A stretch of DNA of 64,000 nt from Acinetobacter calcoaceticus (GCF_004345325.1 NZ_SLVJ01000003.1:186001-250000); one strand, 5' to 3'. Counted from the stretch's first letter, positions 19,586 to 30,077 are shown. Program-made: numbers and translations. The notes: generated by a model not told the origin, from the letters alone.

Positions 19586-20026
19586 ATGCCAGCGACGATT
19601 AGAGCGGTGACCGCCAGTGATGCTGAGGCGATTTATCACATTATCCTGCCCTATGTGGACGATTTTGCTGTCAATGCGCAGGGTCGAGAAAAATTTACCT
19701 TAGAGCGTATCGAAAAGAACATCCAACTGCCCGATGTTGAGTATTGGGTCTATGACGATCACGGCGTACTTGGGGTGATCGCCTACAAAACGTCTGGTCA
19801 TTTGCAGCATTATTTTGTTGCGCAGTCGCATTTAAACCAAGGCATTGGACGGCAGTTGTGGCAAGTGTTTGAGCATTGGATTGCACAGCAACAGTTGAGT
19901 GTGATCACCGTCAATTCGAGCTGTTATGCCAAAAGTATTTATGAGCATTTGGGCTTTCAAGCACAGGAGGAAGTGACTGAGCTTGGTGGGATTCGTTCGG
20001 TGTTTATGCAGAAAAATCTTGGATGA
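19586..20026 (+). CDS. GNAT-family N-acetyltransferase
   Basis: A 146-residue GNAT domain. ATIRAVTASDAEAIYHIILP opens the fold, SHLNQGIGRQLWQVFEHW is the acetyl-CoA pyrophosphate loop (Q-x-x-G-I-G), and SSCYAKSIYEHLGF is motif B. The ATG at 19586 fits the family; an in-frame GTG at 19577 lies just upstream. The substrate is unknown. Confidence 0.8.
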   Translation: MPATIRAVTASDAEAIYHIILPYVDDFAVNAQGREKFTLERIEKNIQLPDVEYWVYDDHGVLGVIAYKTSGHLQHYFVAQSHLNQGIGRQLWQVFEHWIAQQQLSVITVNSSCYAKSIYEHLGFQAQEEVTELGGIRSVFMQKNLG

Positions 20027-20240
20027 TGGCCAAGGTGCAGATGGATCAACCGATCTTGAGTGGCATCTGCATCTAGATGAGCTCGCCGTGAGACTGGGCG
20101 TTGGGTCAGTGAAATCGACTAAATTAAATAGAATTATCGGCTTATAAAAATACAATAATCCATTCATCAGTAAAGTGGAATTGGCAGCGCGAGGGCGTAC
20201 TGGGCTTGCTATATTTGACTGGAAAAAATCTACGATGAGG

Positions 20241-20276
20241 GCCTGCCCAGCAGTCGTAAACTGAATGCTGGCAGGC
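20241..20276 (+). terminator. Hairpin upstream of the PIG-L gene
   Basis: GCCTGCC(C)AGCA and TGCTGGCAGGC pair with one bulge across a 13-base loop. Only TTT follows, so it may be a weak terminator for the GNAT gene or a leader structure for the next gene. Confidence 0.4.
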
Positions 20277-20298
20277 TTTGCTCCAGTCAGGTGAAGTT

Positions 20299-21219
20299 AT
20301 GAAAAATCTACTTGTTGGCGGTGTTTGCCTTGTGTCTGCGTTTTCTGCACAAGCAAACTTGAATGTATATGCGAACGCGCATGGCGATGATGCCGCACTG
20401 TTTATGGGACAAAGCCTGTCTCATGATGTTAAAAGCGTAATAGAAGCGGGTGATCGAATCGTTTTAATCACCACCACCGCGGGTGATGCGGGTGCAGGAA
20501 CTGGAAATGGTCAAGGTGTAGCGGCCAATTACCTGGCCAGAGAGCTCGGACATAGCAATGTACTACAGTTTCTTTGGGGGAAAGTGGGTGCTAACCATGC
20601 AAAAATAAGTTCTGAAACGGTTAATCTTGCAGGGAAATCAGTACATCGGACGCAGATCGCCGCAGCTGAACGTGGTGGCTATGTGGCTTGGTATAATATT
20701 CGGTTGCCAGATGGAAATATGCAAGGACAAGGTTACCCAAGCACAGGTAGTCAAAGCTTATTGAGATTGGATAATGCGAGTATTGCCAAGATATCAGCGG
20801 TGGATCAATCAGCTGTATACAGCAAGGCTGAACTGATACATCTTTTTCAAAATATTATCAAAAAAGAAGGTCGTGGAATCAAAACCATTTCGGTAAATTT
20901 ACCCGATCAAAATAACCAAGGCTTAAATGCAGAGGATCATGCCGATCATCAAACCACCTCAAGACTGTTTAGCCTCGCCTTGAATCAACATCATTTTAAA
21001 TGTGTGGGTCAAAACTTTTACGCAACCTATGTCAATGCCGATAAACCCATCAATATGAATACTGAGAACCTCTGGACCCATATCGCGATGTGGGGCAGTC
21101 TAAATCAAGGTTTGACTGCCGGTGGGCAAAGCAGTACTTGGGATTCGACCCACAATGCATGGTTGGGTCGTGAGTATAAGACCCAAAGCATTGCAGCATC
21201 GAATAACTGTAAGTTTTAA
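20299..21219 (+). CDS. Secreted PIG-L-like deacetylase
   Basis: About 306 residues from the ATG at 20299, with AGGTGAAG (20289-20296) five bases ahead. A signal peptide (MKNLLVGGVCLVSAFSAQA) is followed directly by the metal-binding motif AHGDDAALFMG (residues 27-37), a variant of the AHPDDE motif of N-acetylglucosaminyl deacetylases. NAEDHADHQTTSRL supplies the later His residues of the zinc site. It is predicted to be a periplasmic or secreted zinc deacetylase acting on an N-acetyl sugar conjugate; the substrate is unknown. Confidence 0.7.
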   Translation: MKNLLVGGVCLVSAFSAQANLNVYANAHGDDAALFMGQSLSHDVKSVIEAGDRIVLITTTAGDAGAGTGNGQGVAANYLARELGHSNVLQFLWGKVGANHAKISSETVNLAGKSVHRTQIAAAERGGYVAWYNIRLPDGNMQGQGYPSTGSQSLLRLDNASIAKISAVDQSAVYSKAELIHLFQNIIKKEGRGIKTISVNLPDQNNQGLNAEDHADHQTTSRLFSLALNQHHFKCVGQNFYATYVNADKPINMNTENLWTHIAMWGSLNQGLTAGGQSSTWDSTHNAWLGREYKTQSIAASNNCKF

Positions 21220-21296
21220 AAGGAGAGTTGGCATTTGAGTGCGCACCCTTTACTCACCTTATCTCTTGGGGTCTGTTGTGATTGGCTCAGCATCAA

Positions 21297-22919
21297 CTAG
21301 TGCTTAAGATGGGTTTTATCCAAAGTGGTACATAAGGAGCAAATCACACCCTTATGTTGGATTGAATACAACACATCGGGGCGTTCATAGTCCTCATGAC
21401 AGATGATGCAGCGATAAATGGTGGCGACTGGGGTGCCATCAGGTTGATAACGTGGTTCATCAATGCCGTCATGGCTATGTTTAATATAGTATTTACCCTT
21501 AGTGAGCAAGCCCATAATCGGGGTCAGAACAAAGCCCACGATCAATGCAATCAGTGGTGAGTAGGACGATAAAAATTGACCCAATAAGCCAAAGAATGCC
21601 GCAATTGAAAGGATGGCTGCAGCCAAAAAAGACACCATGCCAACGGGGTTGATATCGTAAAGCATGCCACGGCGGTATTCTGGGCGTTTCGGTGAGAGCT
21701 TCAATAGGTATTTGTTGACTGAAATGTCGGTTGCCACCACCACCACCCAAGCGATCGCAAAGTTTGAATAAAAGCCCAATATGCCAGCCAAGACTGCAAA
21801 CATATTGCCTTCCATCAATGCCAATGCAATCGCCAGATTGATGAATACAAATACGGTGCGACCAGGATAGTGTTTGGTTAAGCGCGTATAGGCACTGGTC
21901 CAACCGAGGGAGCCTGAATAGGCATTGGTGACATTAATTTTAACCTGTGACAATACCACCAAGATCACCGCTAAGGTCAATGCGATCCAATCCGGAAGCA
22001 TGTTGTAAAACACCTCATTAAATTGGCGCACCGGTTCGGTACTGTCCACACCAGGTATCTTGGTAATGAGATAAAAGCCTAAAAATGCACCGATAATTTG
22101 TTTGATCGCGGCAAGACCGACCCAACCGGGTCCTGCTGCAATCATGGAAATCCACCATTCTCGATTGTTTTCTTTGGTTTTGGCAGGCATAAAGCGCAGA
22201 TAATCGACTTGTTCGCCAATCTGCATAATCAAAGATAGGCATACCCCAGCGGCCAGCATAATGGCGGCAGTATCACCTGGGGCATAACCTGCGGTTCCGG
22301 TATAGGCGCTAAACTGCTCCACCAAGACCGGTTGTTGATAGATCAAGTAGGCAACTGGTGCCACCATGAGGATCAGCCAGATCGGCGTGGTCCAGAGTTG
22401 TAATTGGCTGAGGGCTTTCATGCCATAAATCACCAGTGGAATCACCACGATGGTGGAAATGAGATAGCCGGCCCACAACGGGACATCGAGCCCCATATAC
22501 AGTCCCTGCGCCATAATCGCCCCTTCAATTGCAAAGAAAATAAAGGTATAGCTGGCGTAAATCAGACTGGTGAGGATCGAACCGACATAACCAAATCCAG
22601 CACCACGGGTAATCAGATCCAGATCGATGTTATAGCGCGCGGAATAATAACCAATCGGAAATCCAGTCAAAAATATAATCACCGCAGCAAATAGGATCGC
22701 CCAGATGGCATTGACGCTACCATAGGTCAAACTAATACTGGCCCCGATGGACATATCCGCCAGATAAGCAATCCCGCCGAGTGCGGTGATCGAAACTACG
22801 CGCGGACTCCAGCGTCTAAAACTGTGTGGGGCATAGCGTAAGGTATAGTCTTCTAGGGTTTCATTAATCGCTAAACGTATTTCTTTTTCTTCACTTTTGG
22901 GTAAAGGTGAGTTTTCCAT
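21297..22919 (-). CDS. NCS1-family permease with Cys-rich C-terminal tail
   Basis: A protein of about 540 residues with roughly twelve membrane segments. The N-terminal YTLRYAPHSFRRWSP and following region match the NCS1 nucleobase/cation symporter family (purines, pyrimidines, hydantoins, thiamine). I take the ATG at 22919, preceded by GGAG at the proper distance; a GTG three codons upstream is possible. Unusually, the cytoplasmic C-terminus ends with a CIIC...CSLC four-cysteine set (about residues 495-530) resembling a zinc ribbon or rubredoxin-like knuckle. The substrate is not predictable. Confidence 0.75.
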   Translation of the reverse strand: MENSPLPKSEEKEIRLAINETLEDYTLRYAPHSFRRWSPRVVSITALGGIAYLADMSIGASISLTYGSVNAIWAILFAAVIIFLTGFPIGYYSARYNIDLDLITRGAGFGYVGSILTSLIYASYTFIFFAIEGAIMAQGLYMGLDVPLWAGYLISTIVVIPLVIYGMKALSQLQLWTTPIWLILMVAPVAYLIYQQPVLVEQFSAYTGTAGYAPGDTAAIMLAAGVCLSLIMQIGEQVDYLRFMPAKTKENNREWWISMIAAGPGWVGLAAIKQIIGAFLGFYLITKIPGVDSTEPVRQFNEVFYNMLPDWIALTLAVILVVLSQVKINVTNAYSGSLGWTSAYTRLTKHYPGRTVFVFINLAIALALMEGNMFAVLAGILGFYSNFAIAWVVVVATDISVNKYLLKLSPKRPEYRRGMLYDINPVGMVSFLAAAILSIAAFFGLLGQFLSSYSPLIALIVGFVLTPIMGLLTKGKYYIKHSHDGIDEPRYQPDGTPVATIYRCIICHEDYERPDVLYSIQHKGVICSLCTTLDKTHLKH

Positions 22920-23448
22920 AGCAAACACTCCATTGTGGCTGGTGCTTGCGCTAAACGTCCTCAGAATCTTGCAGTGCGAAGACCGATGAGACTAAAAGTT
23001 AAATAGTGAAACCATGTTGAGGTGCATGCAGATCTATGCCGGACTGCATATACGGCTTGACCCTGTTTACTGCTGCTCGATTGCAGGTCTTGTTTATGGG
23101 CTGGTTACGCATGATTTATAACTTTTATTTGGTGGTCTGCAGATTGTTAATAAAGATATTTTCATGTGGGTTTGCTCATGTGTTTATCTTGATTATTTTT
23201 TGTCATGATTGTTATTTGTCATGAATGTTCTGATTCGAGTTTTGCGCATCTTAAAATGATGTTTAAAGCATGAATATTATAGATAGATTAAAGTTTAAAA
23301 CACCAGAAAAAGCACATGGAATTTATGGTTTATTACAGTAAAAACGAACCTTGTTAAATCACAAACGCCGCAAAGAATGCGGCGTTTGCTACATAAGCTA
23401 AATTTTAAGTATTTCAGTTTAGCTTTAGCGGAATGTAAAACCTAGCGT
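22920..23448. other. Intergenic stretch, no supported gene
   Basis: About 530 AT-rich bases between the permease start and the end of uup. A 62-codon hydrophobic frame near 23036 looks spurious. Apart from the uup terminator I see nothing. Confidence 0.5.
23362..23388 (-). terminator. Terminator after uup
   Basis: CAAACGCCGCA, AAGAA loop, TGCGGCGTTTG, about 60 bases past the uup stop. The minus-strand flank is only modestly T-rich. Confidence 0.65.
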
Positions 23449-25344
23449 TTAAGCTTTGCTTAGATTTTCCAGTTCATCCCAACGTTCGAGTTTTTCCAAC
23501 AGTTGTTCATCGATCTCTGAAAGACGTTGTGAAGCCAAGGTTGCAGCATCCGCATCCGATACGAACCAAGCACCATCTGCCAATTTCTCAGATAGGGTCG
23601 ATTGTTCCGTTTCGAGTGCCGCAATTTCAGTTGGCAATTGCTCAAGTTCACGCTGATCTTTATAGCTGAGCTTTGCTTTTTTAGCCGCGACAGGGGTAGG
23701 ATCATTTTTCGCGTTGGCTTTTTTCACATCGCTTTTCTGATCAACGATGGTTTGATCTGGACGTTGTTGCAAATAGTCTTGATAACCACCGACATATTCT
23801 TCAATCCCACCACGACCATCAAAGACCCAAGTCGAGGTCACCACGTTGTCCATAAAGGCACGGTCATGGCTGATCAATAGCAGGGTACCTTTGTACTCGC
23901 CGAGCATATCTTCGAGGAGTTCGAGGGTCACCATATCCAAGTCGTTGGTTGGCTCATCCATCACGATTAAGTTCGATGGTTTCAACAACAATTTGGCCAG
24001 TAAGATACGGTTACGCTCACCACCTGATAAGGCTTTGACCGGTGTGCGCGCACGTTCTGGTGAGAACAAGAAGTCTTGTAAATAGCTATAGATATGACGA
24101 CGGTTGCCATTTACATCAACAAAGTCTGAACCTTCAGAAACGTTATCAGCGACGGATTTGTTGAGATCGAGTTGATCACGTAATTGGTCAAAATACGCCA
24201 CTTCAAGCTGAGTACCGACTTTCACTTCACCGCTGTATTCGATATCGCCCAAGATCGCTTTGATCAATGTGGTTTTACCGACACCGTTATCACCGACAAA
24301 GCCGATACGGTCGCCACGCATCACCATGGCTGAGAAGTCATTGATGAGTTTGTTGCTGCCATAACTGACGCTGAGGTTCTGAATCTCAAACACCAATTTA
24401 CCTGAGCGTGATGCTTCTTGAACGCCCATGTTGACTTTGCCTTGTTGCGAACGACGTGCTTTAGACTCATCACGTAAAGCTTTGAGGGCACGGACTCGGC
24501 CTTCGTTACGGGTACGACGCGCTTTGATCCCTTGGCGAATCCAGACTTCTTCTTCGGCCAATTTCTTATCAAATAACGCATTTTGCTTTTCTTCGGCCTC
24601 AAGCTGTTGGGCTTTAAGGTCGAGGTAGCGCGAATAGTTACCTTCATAGCTACGCAAATTACCACGATCGAGTTCCACGATGCGTGTTGCAATGCTATCG
24701 ACAAAGGTACGGTCATGCGAGATAAACAACAGCGTTAAGTTGTTTTGATCCATTAAGAACTTTTCTAACCATTCGATACTTTCAACGTCTAAATGGTTCG
24801 TCGGTTCGTCAAGGAGCAGCACATCAGGTTGGGTGAGGAGGGCGCGTGCTAACAATACACGGCGCTTACGTCCACCTGAAAGTTCGGCGAGGTCAGACTC
24901 AGGATCAAGACCCATTTTACTCAATAGTGAGTTGACCTTGTTTTCCAAGGCCCAACCATCGAGTTGATCGAGATCATGTTGTAAATCACCCATGCGTTCG
25001 CAGGCTTGCATATCGCCCATCACGCAGGCATCATTGGCTTCGTGATACGCTTTGAGGACGCGAGCAGCTTCGCCTGCACCCTCAGCAACGATATCCGCAA
25101 CCTTGCCCGAATCCATCGGTACGTCCTGTGCCAACATTGACACGGTGAGGCCATTTTGAATCGCCACTTCGCCACGGTCTGGAACCAGACTGCCTTCGAT
25201 GAGTTTTAATAATGTCGATTTACCCTCACCATTTCGACCAATTAAACAGACCCGTTCACCACGCTCTAAGGTGAAGGCTGCGCCGTCGAGGAGCGCAGGT
25301 CCACCGAATGCAAGTTGGACGTCTCTTAATGTAATATAGGCCAT
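23449..25344 (-). CDS. uup: ABC-F family ATPase Uup
   Basis: A 631-residue soluble protein with two ABC ATPase domains. Walker A motifs are GRNGEGKST and GDNGVGKTT, the signatures are LSGGRKRR and LSGGERNR, and the Walker B regions are LLLDEPTNHLD and LIVMDEPTNDLD. A charged linker separates the domains and a C-terminal coiled coil (about 565-625) completes the Uup layout. Uup is linked to ribosome function and to precise excision of transposons. It diverges from slyX with a gap of only 33 bases. Confidence 0.92.
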   Translation of the reverse strand: MAYITLRDVQLAFGGPALLDGAAFTLERGERVCLIGRNGEGKSTLLKLIEGSLVPDRGEVAIQNGLTVSMLAQDVPMDSGKVADIVAEGAGEAARVLKAYHEANDACVMGDMQACERMGDLQHDLDQLDGWALENKVNSLLSKMGLDPESDLAELSGGRKRRVLLARALLTQPDVLLLDEPTNHLDVESIEWLEKFLMDQNNLTLLFISHDRTFVDSIATRIVELDRGNLRSYEGNYSRYLDLKAQQLEAEEKQNALFDKKLAEEEVWIRQGIKARRTRNEGRVRALKALRDESKARRSQQGKVNMGVQEASRSGKLVFEIQNLSVSYGSNKLINDFSAMVMRGDRIGFVGDNGVGKTTLIKAILGDIEYSGEVKVGTQLEVAYFDQLRDQLDLNKSVADNVSEGSDFVDVNGNRRHIYSYLQDFLFSPERARTPVKALSGGERNRILLAKLLLKPSNLIVMDEPTNDLDMVTLELLEDMLGEYKGTLLLISHDRAFMDNVVTSTWVFDGRGGIEEYVGGYQDYLQQRPDQTIVDQKSDVKKANAKNDPTPVAAKKAKLSYKDQRELEQLPTEIAALETEQSTLSEKLADGAWFVSDADAATLASQRLSEIDEQLLEKLERWDELENLSKA

Positions 25345-25377
25345 AGTGTTTCCTGAAATCTCAAATGAGGACTAAAA

Positions 25378-25623
25378 ATGACTGAAGCAAAAAAAATTCC
25401 TGATCAGGCGTCATTTTCCGCACCCATAGAAGATTTGCAAGTCCGAATTGCATTTTTGGATGATTTAGTCGAACAATTGAATGCGGAAATTGCACGTCAA
25501 GGCGCAGATATCGCCAATTTAAAGACGCAAATGCAGTTGTTATACCAACGTGTCGATGCCACAGATCAGTCTGAAGGCATTGCGGCCTTTGATCCTTTGA
25601 CCAATGTACCACCGCACTATTAA
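25378..25623 (+). CDS. slyX: SlyX family protein
   Basis: An 81-residue coiled-coil protein with heptad-like IEDLQVRIAFLDDLVEQLN and the family ending PPHY. SlyX proteins are widespread in proteobacteria with no settled function. It begins 33 bases from the divergent uup start, so the promoters overlap. Confidence 0.9.
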   Translation: MTEAKKIPDQASFSAPIEDLQVRIAFLDDLVEQLNAEIARQGADIANLKTQMQLLYQRVDATDQSEGIAAFDPLTNVPPHY

Positions 25624-25643
25624 ACTTTTATGGTGAAGGCTTA

Positions 25644-25862
25644 ATGATCTGGGTTTGATGATCAGACCGCACAACAATTGTTACACAAAGGTTGGGAGCG
25701 GTATTGTTTGACTACGGCACCGATTGGGCCAATATCAGCAATCAGGCCAGTCGGGATCAAGAAGTGGTCAATTTATTCGACCTTTGTTTGACCTTTAACG
25801 AAAAGATCGGTGTAATGCTCGCATTGTGCCCCCTACAGAATCTCATCGACCATGCTCAATAA
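25644..25862 (+). pseudogene. Possible frameshifted small gene
   Basis: An ATG at 25644 has a good ribosome binding site (GGTGAAGG, 25632-25639), but its frame meets TGA TGA at once. A shifted frame from 25654 reads FDDQTAQQLLHKGWER, and from 25701 the original frame continues VLFDYGTDWANISNQASRDQ and on to IDHAQ. The stop overlaps the ATG of the next gene by 11 bases. Together they read like one protein of about 70 residues with two compensating shifts. I do not recognise the family. Confidence 0.35.
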
Positions 25863-26796
25863 AGTCGCACTGCTTGATCTTGAACACTACATGCCGAGCG
25901 CGGCCATGTTTCGTGAATTGCTCGAACATCATGCCATGCTGTATGTTTTTCATTGCCAAGCACCTTCACACAAGCAATTTCAATATCCACTGACCGATCT
26001 CACCGAATTTGCGGCATGGATCAGTTGTGGCCAAGTGGTGGTTTTAGAGACCCCACCTGCCGCGATTAAGGCCTTTGAATATGCAATGTTGGTTGGGCAG
26101 TTGTTAGCATTGGTTGAAGTGGGGACGGAGATTGAAATTATCTCTGCCATGCCAAGCAGTGTGTTGTTACTCAAATTGATGCAAGAAGCTGAATTGGATT
26201 GCCATCTTCGCCAAGTGGAACCGCACGGTGAGTCCGTTGCACAGCTTGAAATGGCTGAGCAATCGAGCTTAAGTGATCGTGGCATCCATGCCTTGCATGC
26301 AGGTCTGACCTTGATGCGCCAACAAGCAACAGTGCAGGCGCTCTATGCACAAGTGCCACGTTTGATTCAGGCATTGGATCAACAACCGATCAAGCCATTA
26401 CAGCCCTTAACTGCTTGGTTGGCACGTCGATTACATCTCAATTTGGCGCAAGTCACTGTGCAAGGGCCTACTTTGAATGTGAACGTGGCTTCTCAAACAG
26501 ATGAAATGCCACAATTGGATAAAAATACAGCATCTGAGCGCCGTGATAGGGTGGGGACGCAATTTGGTTTATATGACAACTTCGCCAAGGTTGATCGTGT
26601 CCAATTTGAAGTGCTACGTCGCCTGAATCAATTACAGGCGGACAAGCCCAAAGATATATATGAACTCAGGGACTTACTCAGTGAAATGTTTCCCGAATCC
26701 GATGTGGGGATGTTACTCAAAGAGTTATTGGAAAAGGGCTATATTTACTGGAATGGGCAAGACGTCATTTATAGCCACGAAATGGTTTTAAATTAA
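25852..26796 (+). CDS. Conserved hypothetical protein, PIN-like plus winged helix
   Basis: A 314-residue soluble protein of unknown family. The N-terminal region (VALLDLEHYMPSAAMFRELL, then VVVLETPPAA) has the alternating strand-helix pattern with early acidic residue seen in PIN/NYN-type nuclease folds. A variable linker (about 205-235) leads to a C-terminal segment (IYELRDLLSEMFPESDVGML, then LEKGYIYW) that looks like a small winged helix. Both fold suggestions are pattern-based guesses. It starts inside the remnant of the preceding small gene and precedes a membrane protein and topA. Confidence 0.55.
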   Translation: MLNKVALLDLEHYMPSAAMFRELLEHHAMLYVFHCQAPSHKQFQYPLTDLTEFAAWISCGQVVVLETPPAAIKAFEYAMLVGQLLALVEVGTEIEIISAMPSSVLLLKLMQEAELDCHLRQVEPHGESVAQLEMAEQSSLSDRGIHALHAGLTLMRQQATVQALYAQVPRLIQALDQQPIKPLQPLTAWLARRLHLNLAQVTVQGPTLNVNVASQTDEMPQLDKNTASERRDRVGTQFGLYDNFAKVDRVQFEVLRRLNQLQADKPKDIYELRDLLSEMFPESDVGMLLKELLEKGYIYWNGQDVIYSHEMVLN

Positions 26797-26866
26797 TTTT
26801 TTAGCGAGTAACTTGCGTTTTATATTCCGCTTGTGCAACTCTAATATAGATTGATAAGGTTGAATT

Positions 26867-27316
26867 ATGGAACACACAGGTCTTTGGGTCGCGGTCTTTA
26901 TCGTGGTTTTTATCCTTGGCTCAATACTTGGGCTTCGCGTAAGCCCACGTGAAAAAGCCTTGGGTTTGATGCGAGAAAAAGCCAGAAAGATGGGATTACA
27001 CCCACGCTTAGTCGCAGCACCCGCTTGGACAAATGTCCCCAAAGCCACTGAAAGTCGTGCCAGTATGGTGGCGTATTATAGTGTGTTGATTACTGATGCA
27101 CGTTTGCCGCTAATGCAAGCTCGGGTTGAAGAGCAGCGCTTAAAGGTCATCCAAGGCAATGAGAAATTTAATGATTTTCCCATTGCATTACAAGGAATTT
27201 ATGCTATTGATATGCAGGCTAACTGTGTTGGCATCTATTGGGATGAATCCATAGACCTCAAAGCAACGCAACTCGATGCAATGAAAGCATTTTTAATTTC
27301 TTTGGCACAACATTAA
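26867..27316 (+). CDS. Conserved membrane-anchored protein upstream of topA
   Basis: A 149-residue protein with one N-terminal membrane helix (about 5-24) and a cytoplasmic domain beginning RVSPREKALGLMREKARKMG. Pseudomonas has a similar short, single-helix protein next to topA. TTGAATT precedes the ATG. It ends 30 bases before topA and is likely cotranscribed. Function unknown. Confidence 0.65.
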   Translation: MEHTGLWVAVFIVVFILGSILGLRVSPREKALGLMREKARKMGLHPRLVAAPAWTNVPKATESRASMVAYYSVLITDARLPLMQARVEEQRLKVIQGNEKFNDFPIALQGIYAIDMQANCVGIYWDESIDLKATQLDAMKAFLISLAQH

Positions 27317-27346
27317 TTTAGATATAAATAGGAATTACGATTCATT

Positions 27347-29986
27347 ATGGCGAAAGCTCCTCGGTCCACATCCAAAAGCAGCCCAGCACCGACTCCGGAT
27401 ACTGGTAAAAAGCGTGCGCTAGTGATTGTGGAGTCGCCTGCAAAAGCGAAAACCATTAATAAATATTTAGGCTCACAATATATTGTGAAATCTTCAGTGG
27501 GTCATGTCCGTGACTTACCGACTGGGGGTTCTAAATCGACAGAAAAAAAACCTGCGACACGTACCAAACTGACAGATGAAGAGAAAGCACTTAAATCACA
27601 AAATGCCTTGATCAATCGGATGGGGGTAGACCCTGAAAACGATTGGCGTGCCCAGTACGAAGTACTTCCCGGCAAAGAGCATGTGGTTGCGGAACTGAAG
27701 AAACTGGCAGCGCAAGTCGATGAAATCTATCTCGCAACGGATTTGGACCGTGAAGGGGAAGCCATCGCTTGGCACTTAAAAGAAGTGATTGGTGGTGATG
27801 ACTCACGCTATCAACGCGTGGTGTTTAACGAGATTACCAAGAACGCGATTCAGGAAGCATTTAATCGTCCTGAACGTCTGGATACCAACAAAGTCAATGC
27901 CCAACAAGCACGTCGTTTCTTAGACCGTGTGGTGGGTTTCATGATTTCACCTTTACTGTGGGAAAAGATTGCCCGTGGTCTGTCAGCTGGTCGGGTGCAA
28001 TCCGTGGCCGTCAAGTTGGTGGTGGAACGTGAACGTGAAATTCGCGCCTTTATTCCTGAAGAATACTGGCAGATCTTTGCAGATACCACCGCACAAAAAG
28101 ATGCCATTCGCCTTGAAGCGGTGAAGCAAGCGGGCAAGACGTTAAAGCTGCAAAACAAAGCCCAAACCGATGCCATCTTGGATCTACTCAAAGATGCGGA
28201 CTATACCGTGGCGAGTCGTGAAGACAAGCCGACCAAGGTCAATCCAAGTGCGCCATATATCACCTCAACCTTGCAACAGGCTGCCAGTACTCGACTCGGT
28301 TTTTCTGTAAAGAAAACCATGATGTTGGCGCAGCGTTTGTATGAGGCCGGTTTTATTACCTATATGCGTACTGACTCAACCTTCTTGAGTAATGATGCTG
28401 TCAGCATGGTGCGCGACCATATTCAAACTGATTTTGGTGCCAAGTACTTACCAGAAAAACCAAATTTTTATGGCAACAAAGCCAATGCCCAAGAAGCGCA
28501 TGAGGCGATTCGTGTATCCAATGTGGCACTTAAAGGCGATAGTCTGGTTGGTGTAGATCGTGATGCACAGCGTCTATATGACTTGATTTGGCGTCAATTT
28601 GTCGCTTGTCAAATGACACCTGCGCAGTATTTATCTTCAAATATCATGGTCAATGCCAATGGGGTTGAACTCAAAGCCCGTGGTCGTACTTTGGTCTTTG
28701 ATGGTTTTACTCGGGTACGTGGTGCCAACAAATCTGATGATGATGTGTTATTACCAGCAGTGAAAGTTGGTGAAGTACTCAAGTTGGAAAAACTCGATCC
28801 TTCACAACATTTCACCAAACCTGCGGCGCGTTTTACCGAAGCATCGTTGGTGAAAGAGTTGGAGAAACGTGGAATTGGCCGTCCATCGACCTATGCCGCG
28901 ATTATTTCAACCATTCAAGATCGTGGTTATGTAAAATTAGAAAATCGTCGTCTCTTTGCTGAGAAAATGGGCGAGATCGTCACCGATCGCCTCGATGAAA
29001 GTTTTAATAACCTAATGAACTATGCCTTTACCGCTGATCTTGAAGGTCAGTTGGATAAAGTTGCCATGGGCGATCGCAACTGGAAAGAGTTGCTGGACAG
29101 TTTTTATAGCGACTTTAAAAAGCGTTTGAATACCGCTCAAAGTGATCAGGGTATGCGTCGCAATCTACCGGTTGAAGTTGAAACGGTGAATTGTCCAGAG
29201 TGTAGTCGTGCCATGCAAATTCGTACGGGGACCACTGGGGTATTCTTGGGTTGTTCAGGTTATAACTTGCCACCTAAAGAACGTTGCAAAGGCACCTTGA
29301 ACTTGACGCCAGTCGAGTCGCTAGCGGTATTGTCAGATGATGATGGTGCTGAAACTGCAGACTTGATGTCTAAACGCCGTTGTAATATCTGTAGCACTGC
29401 GATGGACAGCTATGTCATTGATGGTGGTCGCAAATTACATATCTGTGGTAATAACCCAGATTGCCACGGTTTTGAGCTTGAAGAAGGTGAGTTCAAGATC
29501 AAAGGCTATGATGGCCCAAGTATTCCTTGTGATAAGTGTGATGGCGAAATGCAGTTGAAGACGGGTCGTTTTGGTCCTTACTTCTCATGCACCAGTTGTG
29601 AAAACACCCGCAAAGTATTGAAAAATGGTCAACCTGCACCTCCGCGTGTCGATCCAATCAAGATGGAACATCTGCGCTCAGTCAAGCATGATGATTATTT
29701 CGTACTGCGTGATGGTGCTGCCGGTTTGTTCTTGGCTGCAAGCAAATTCCCGAAAATCCGTGAAACACGTGCCCCGAAAGTGGCCGAGTTACGCAGCGTT
29801 GCTGAGCAATTAGATCCTAAATATCAGTTCATCTTGCAAGCGCCAGATACCGATCCTGAAGGTAATGCCACCATCGTTAAATTTAGCCGTAAAAATCAGT
29901 GTCAATATGTTGGCTCTGAAACGGCTGAAGGCAAAGCCAGCAAATGGAGTTTGGTCTATCAAGATGGAAAATGGGCTGAAGCCTAA
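27347..29986 (+). CDS. topA: DNA topoisomerase I
   Basis: An 879-residue type IA topoisomerase that relaxes negative supercoils. The TOPRIM domain (about 22-155) begins [19 protein letters not shown] and includes [16 protein letters not shown]. The active Tyr is in [10 protein letters not shown] (Tyr339). Three four-Cys zinc ribbons follow (CPEC, CNIC and CDKC starts, about 615-755), then a C-terminal domain. The length is normal for gammaproteobacteria. A strong terminator follows. Confidence 0.97.
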   Translation: MAKAPRSTSKSSPAPTPDTGKKRALVIVESPAKAKTINKYLGSQYIVKSSVGHVRDLPTGGSKSTEKKPATRTKLTDEEKALKSQNALINRMGVDPENDWRAQYEVLPGKEHVVAELKKLAAQVDEIYLATDLDREGEAIAWHLKEVIGGDDSRYQRVVFNEITKNAIQEAFNRPERLDTNKVNAQQARRFLDRVVGFMISPLLWEKIARGLSAGRVQSVAVKLVVEREREIRAFIPEEYWQIFADTTAQKDAIRLEAVKQAGKTLKLQNKAQTDAILDLLKDADYTVASREDKPTKVNPSAPYITSTLQQAASTRLGFSVKKTMMLAQRLYEAGFITYMRTDSTFLSNDAVSMVRDHIQTDFGAKYLPEKPNFYGNKANAQEAHEAIRVSNVALKGDSLVGVDRDAQRLYDLIWRQFVACQMTPAQYLSSNIMVNANGVELKARGRTLVFDGFTRVRGANKSDDDVLLPAVKVGEVLKLEKLDPSQHFTKPAARFTEASLVKELEKRGIGRPSTYAAIISTIQDRGYVKLENRRLFAEKMGEIVTDRLDESFNNLMNYAFTADLEGQLDKVAMGDRNWKELLDSFYSDFKKRLNTAQSDQGMRRNLPVEVETVNCPECSRAMQIRTGTTGVFLGCSGYNLPPKERCKGTLNLTPVESLAVLSDDDGAETADLMSKRRCNICSTAMDSYVIDGGRKLHICGNNPDCHGFELEEGEFKIKGYDGPSIPCDKCDGEMQLKTGRFGPYFSCTSCENTRKVLKNGQPAPPRVDPIKMEHLRSVKHDDYFVLRDGAAGLFLAASKFPKIRETRAPKVAELRSVAEQLDPKYQFILQAPDTDPEGNATIVKFSRKNQCQYVGSETAEGKASKWSLVYQDGKWAEA

Positions 29987-30008
29987 GCCACTCGGATTAT
30001 TCTACTGA

Positions 30009-30039
30009 GCAAAAAGCGAGCCATAGGCTCGCTTTTTGC
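30009..30039 (+). terminator. Terminator after topA
   Basis: GCAAAAAGCGAGCC, ATA loop, GGCTCGCTTTTTGC: a perfect 14-base stem ending in a T-run. Confidence 0.85.
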
Positions 30040-30077
30040 GATCTTATACTGCAACTGTGTATAAGTCTTGGCTTATA

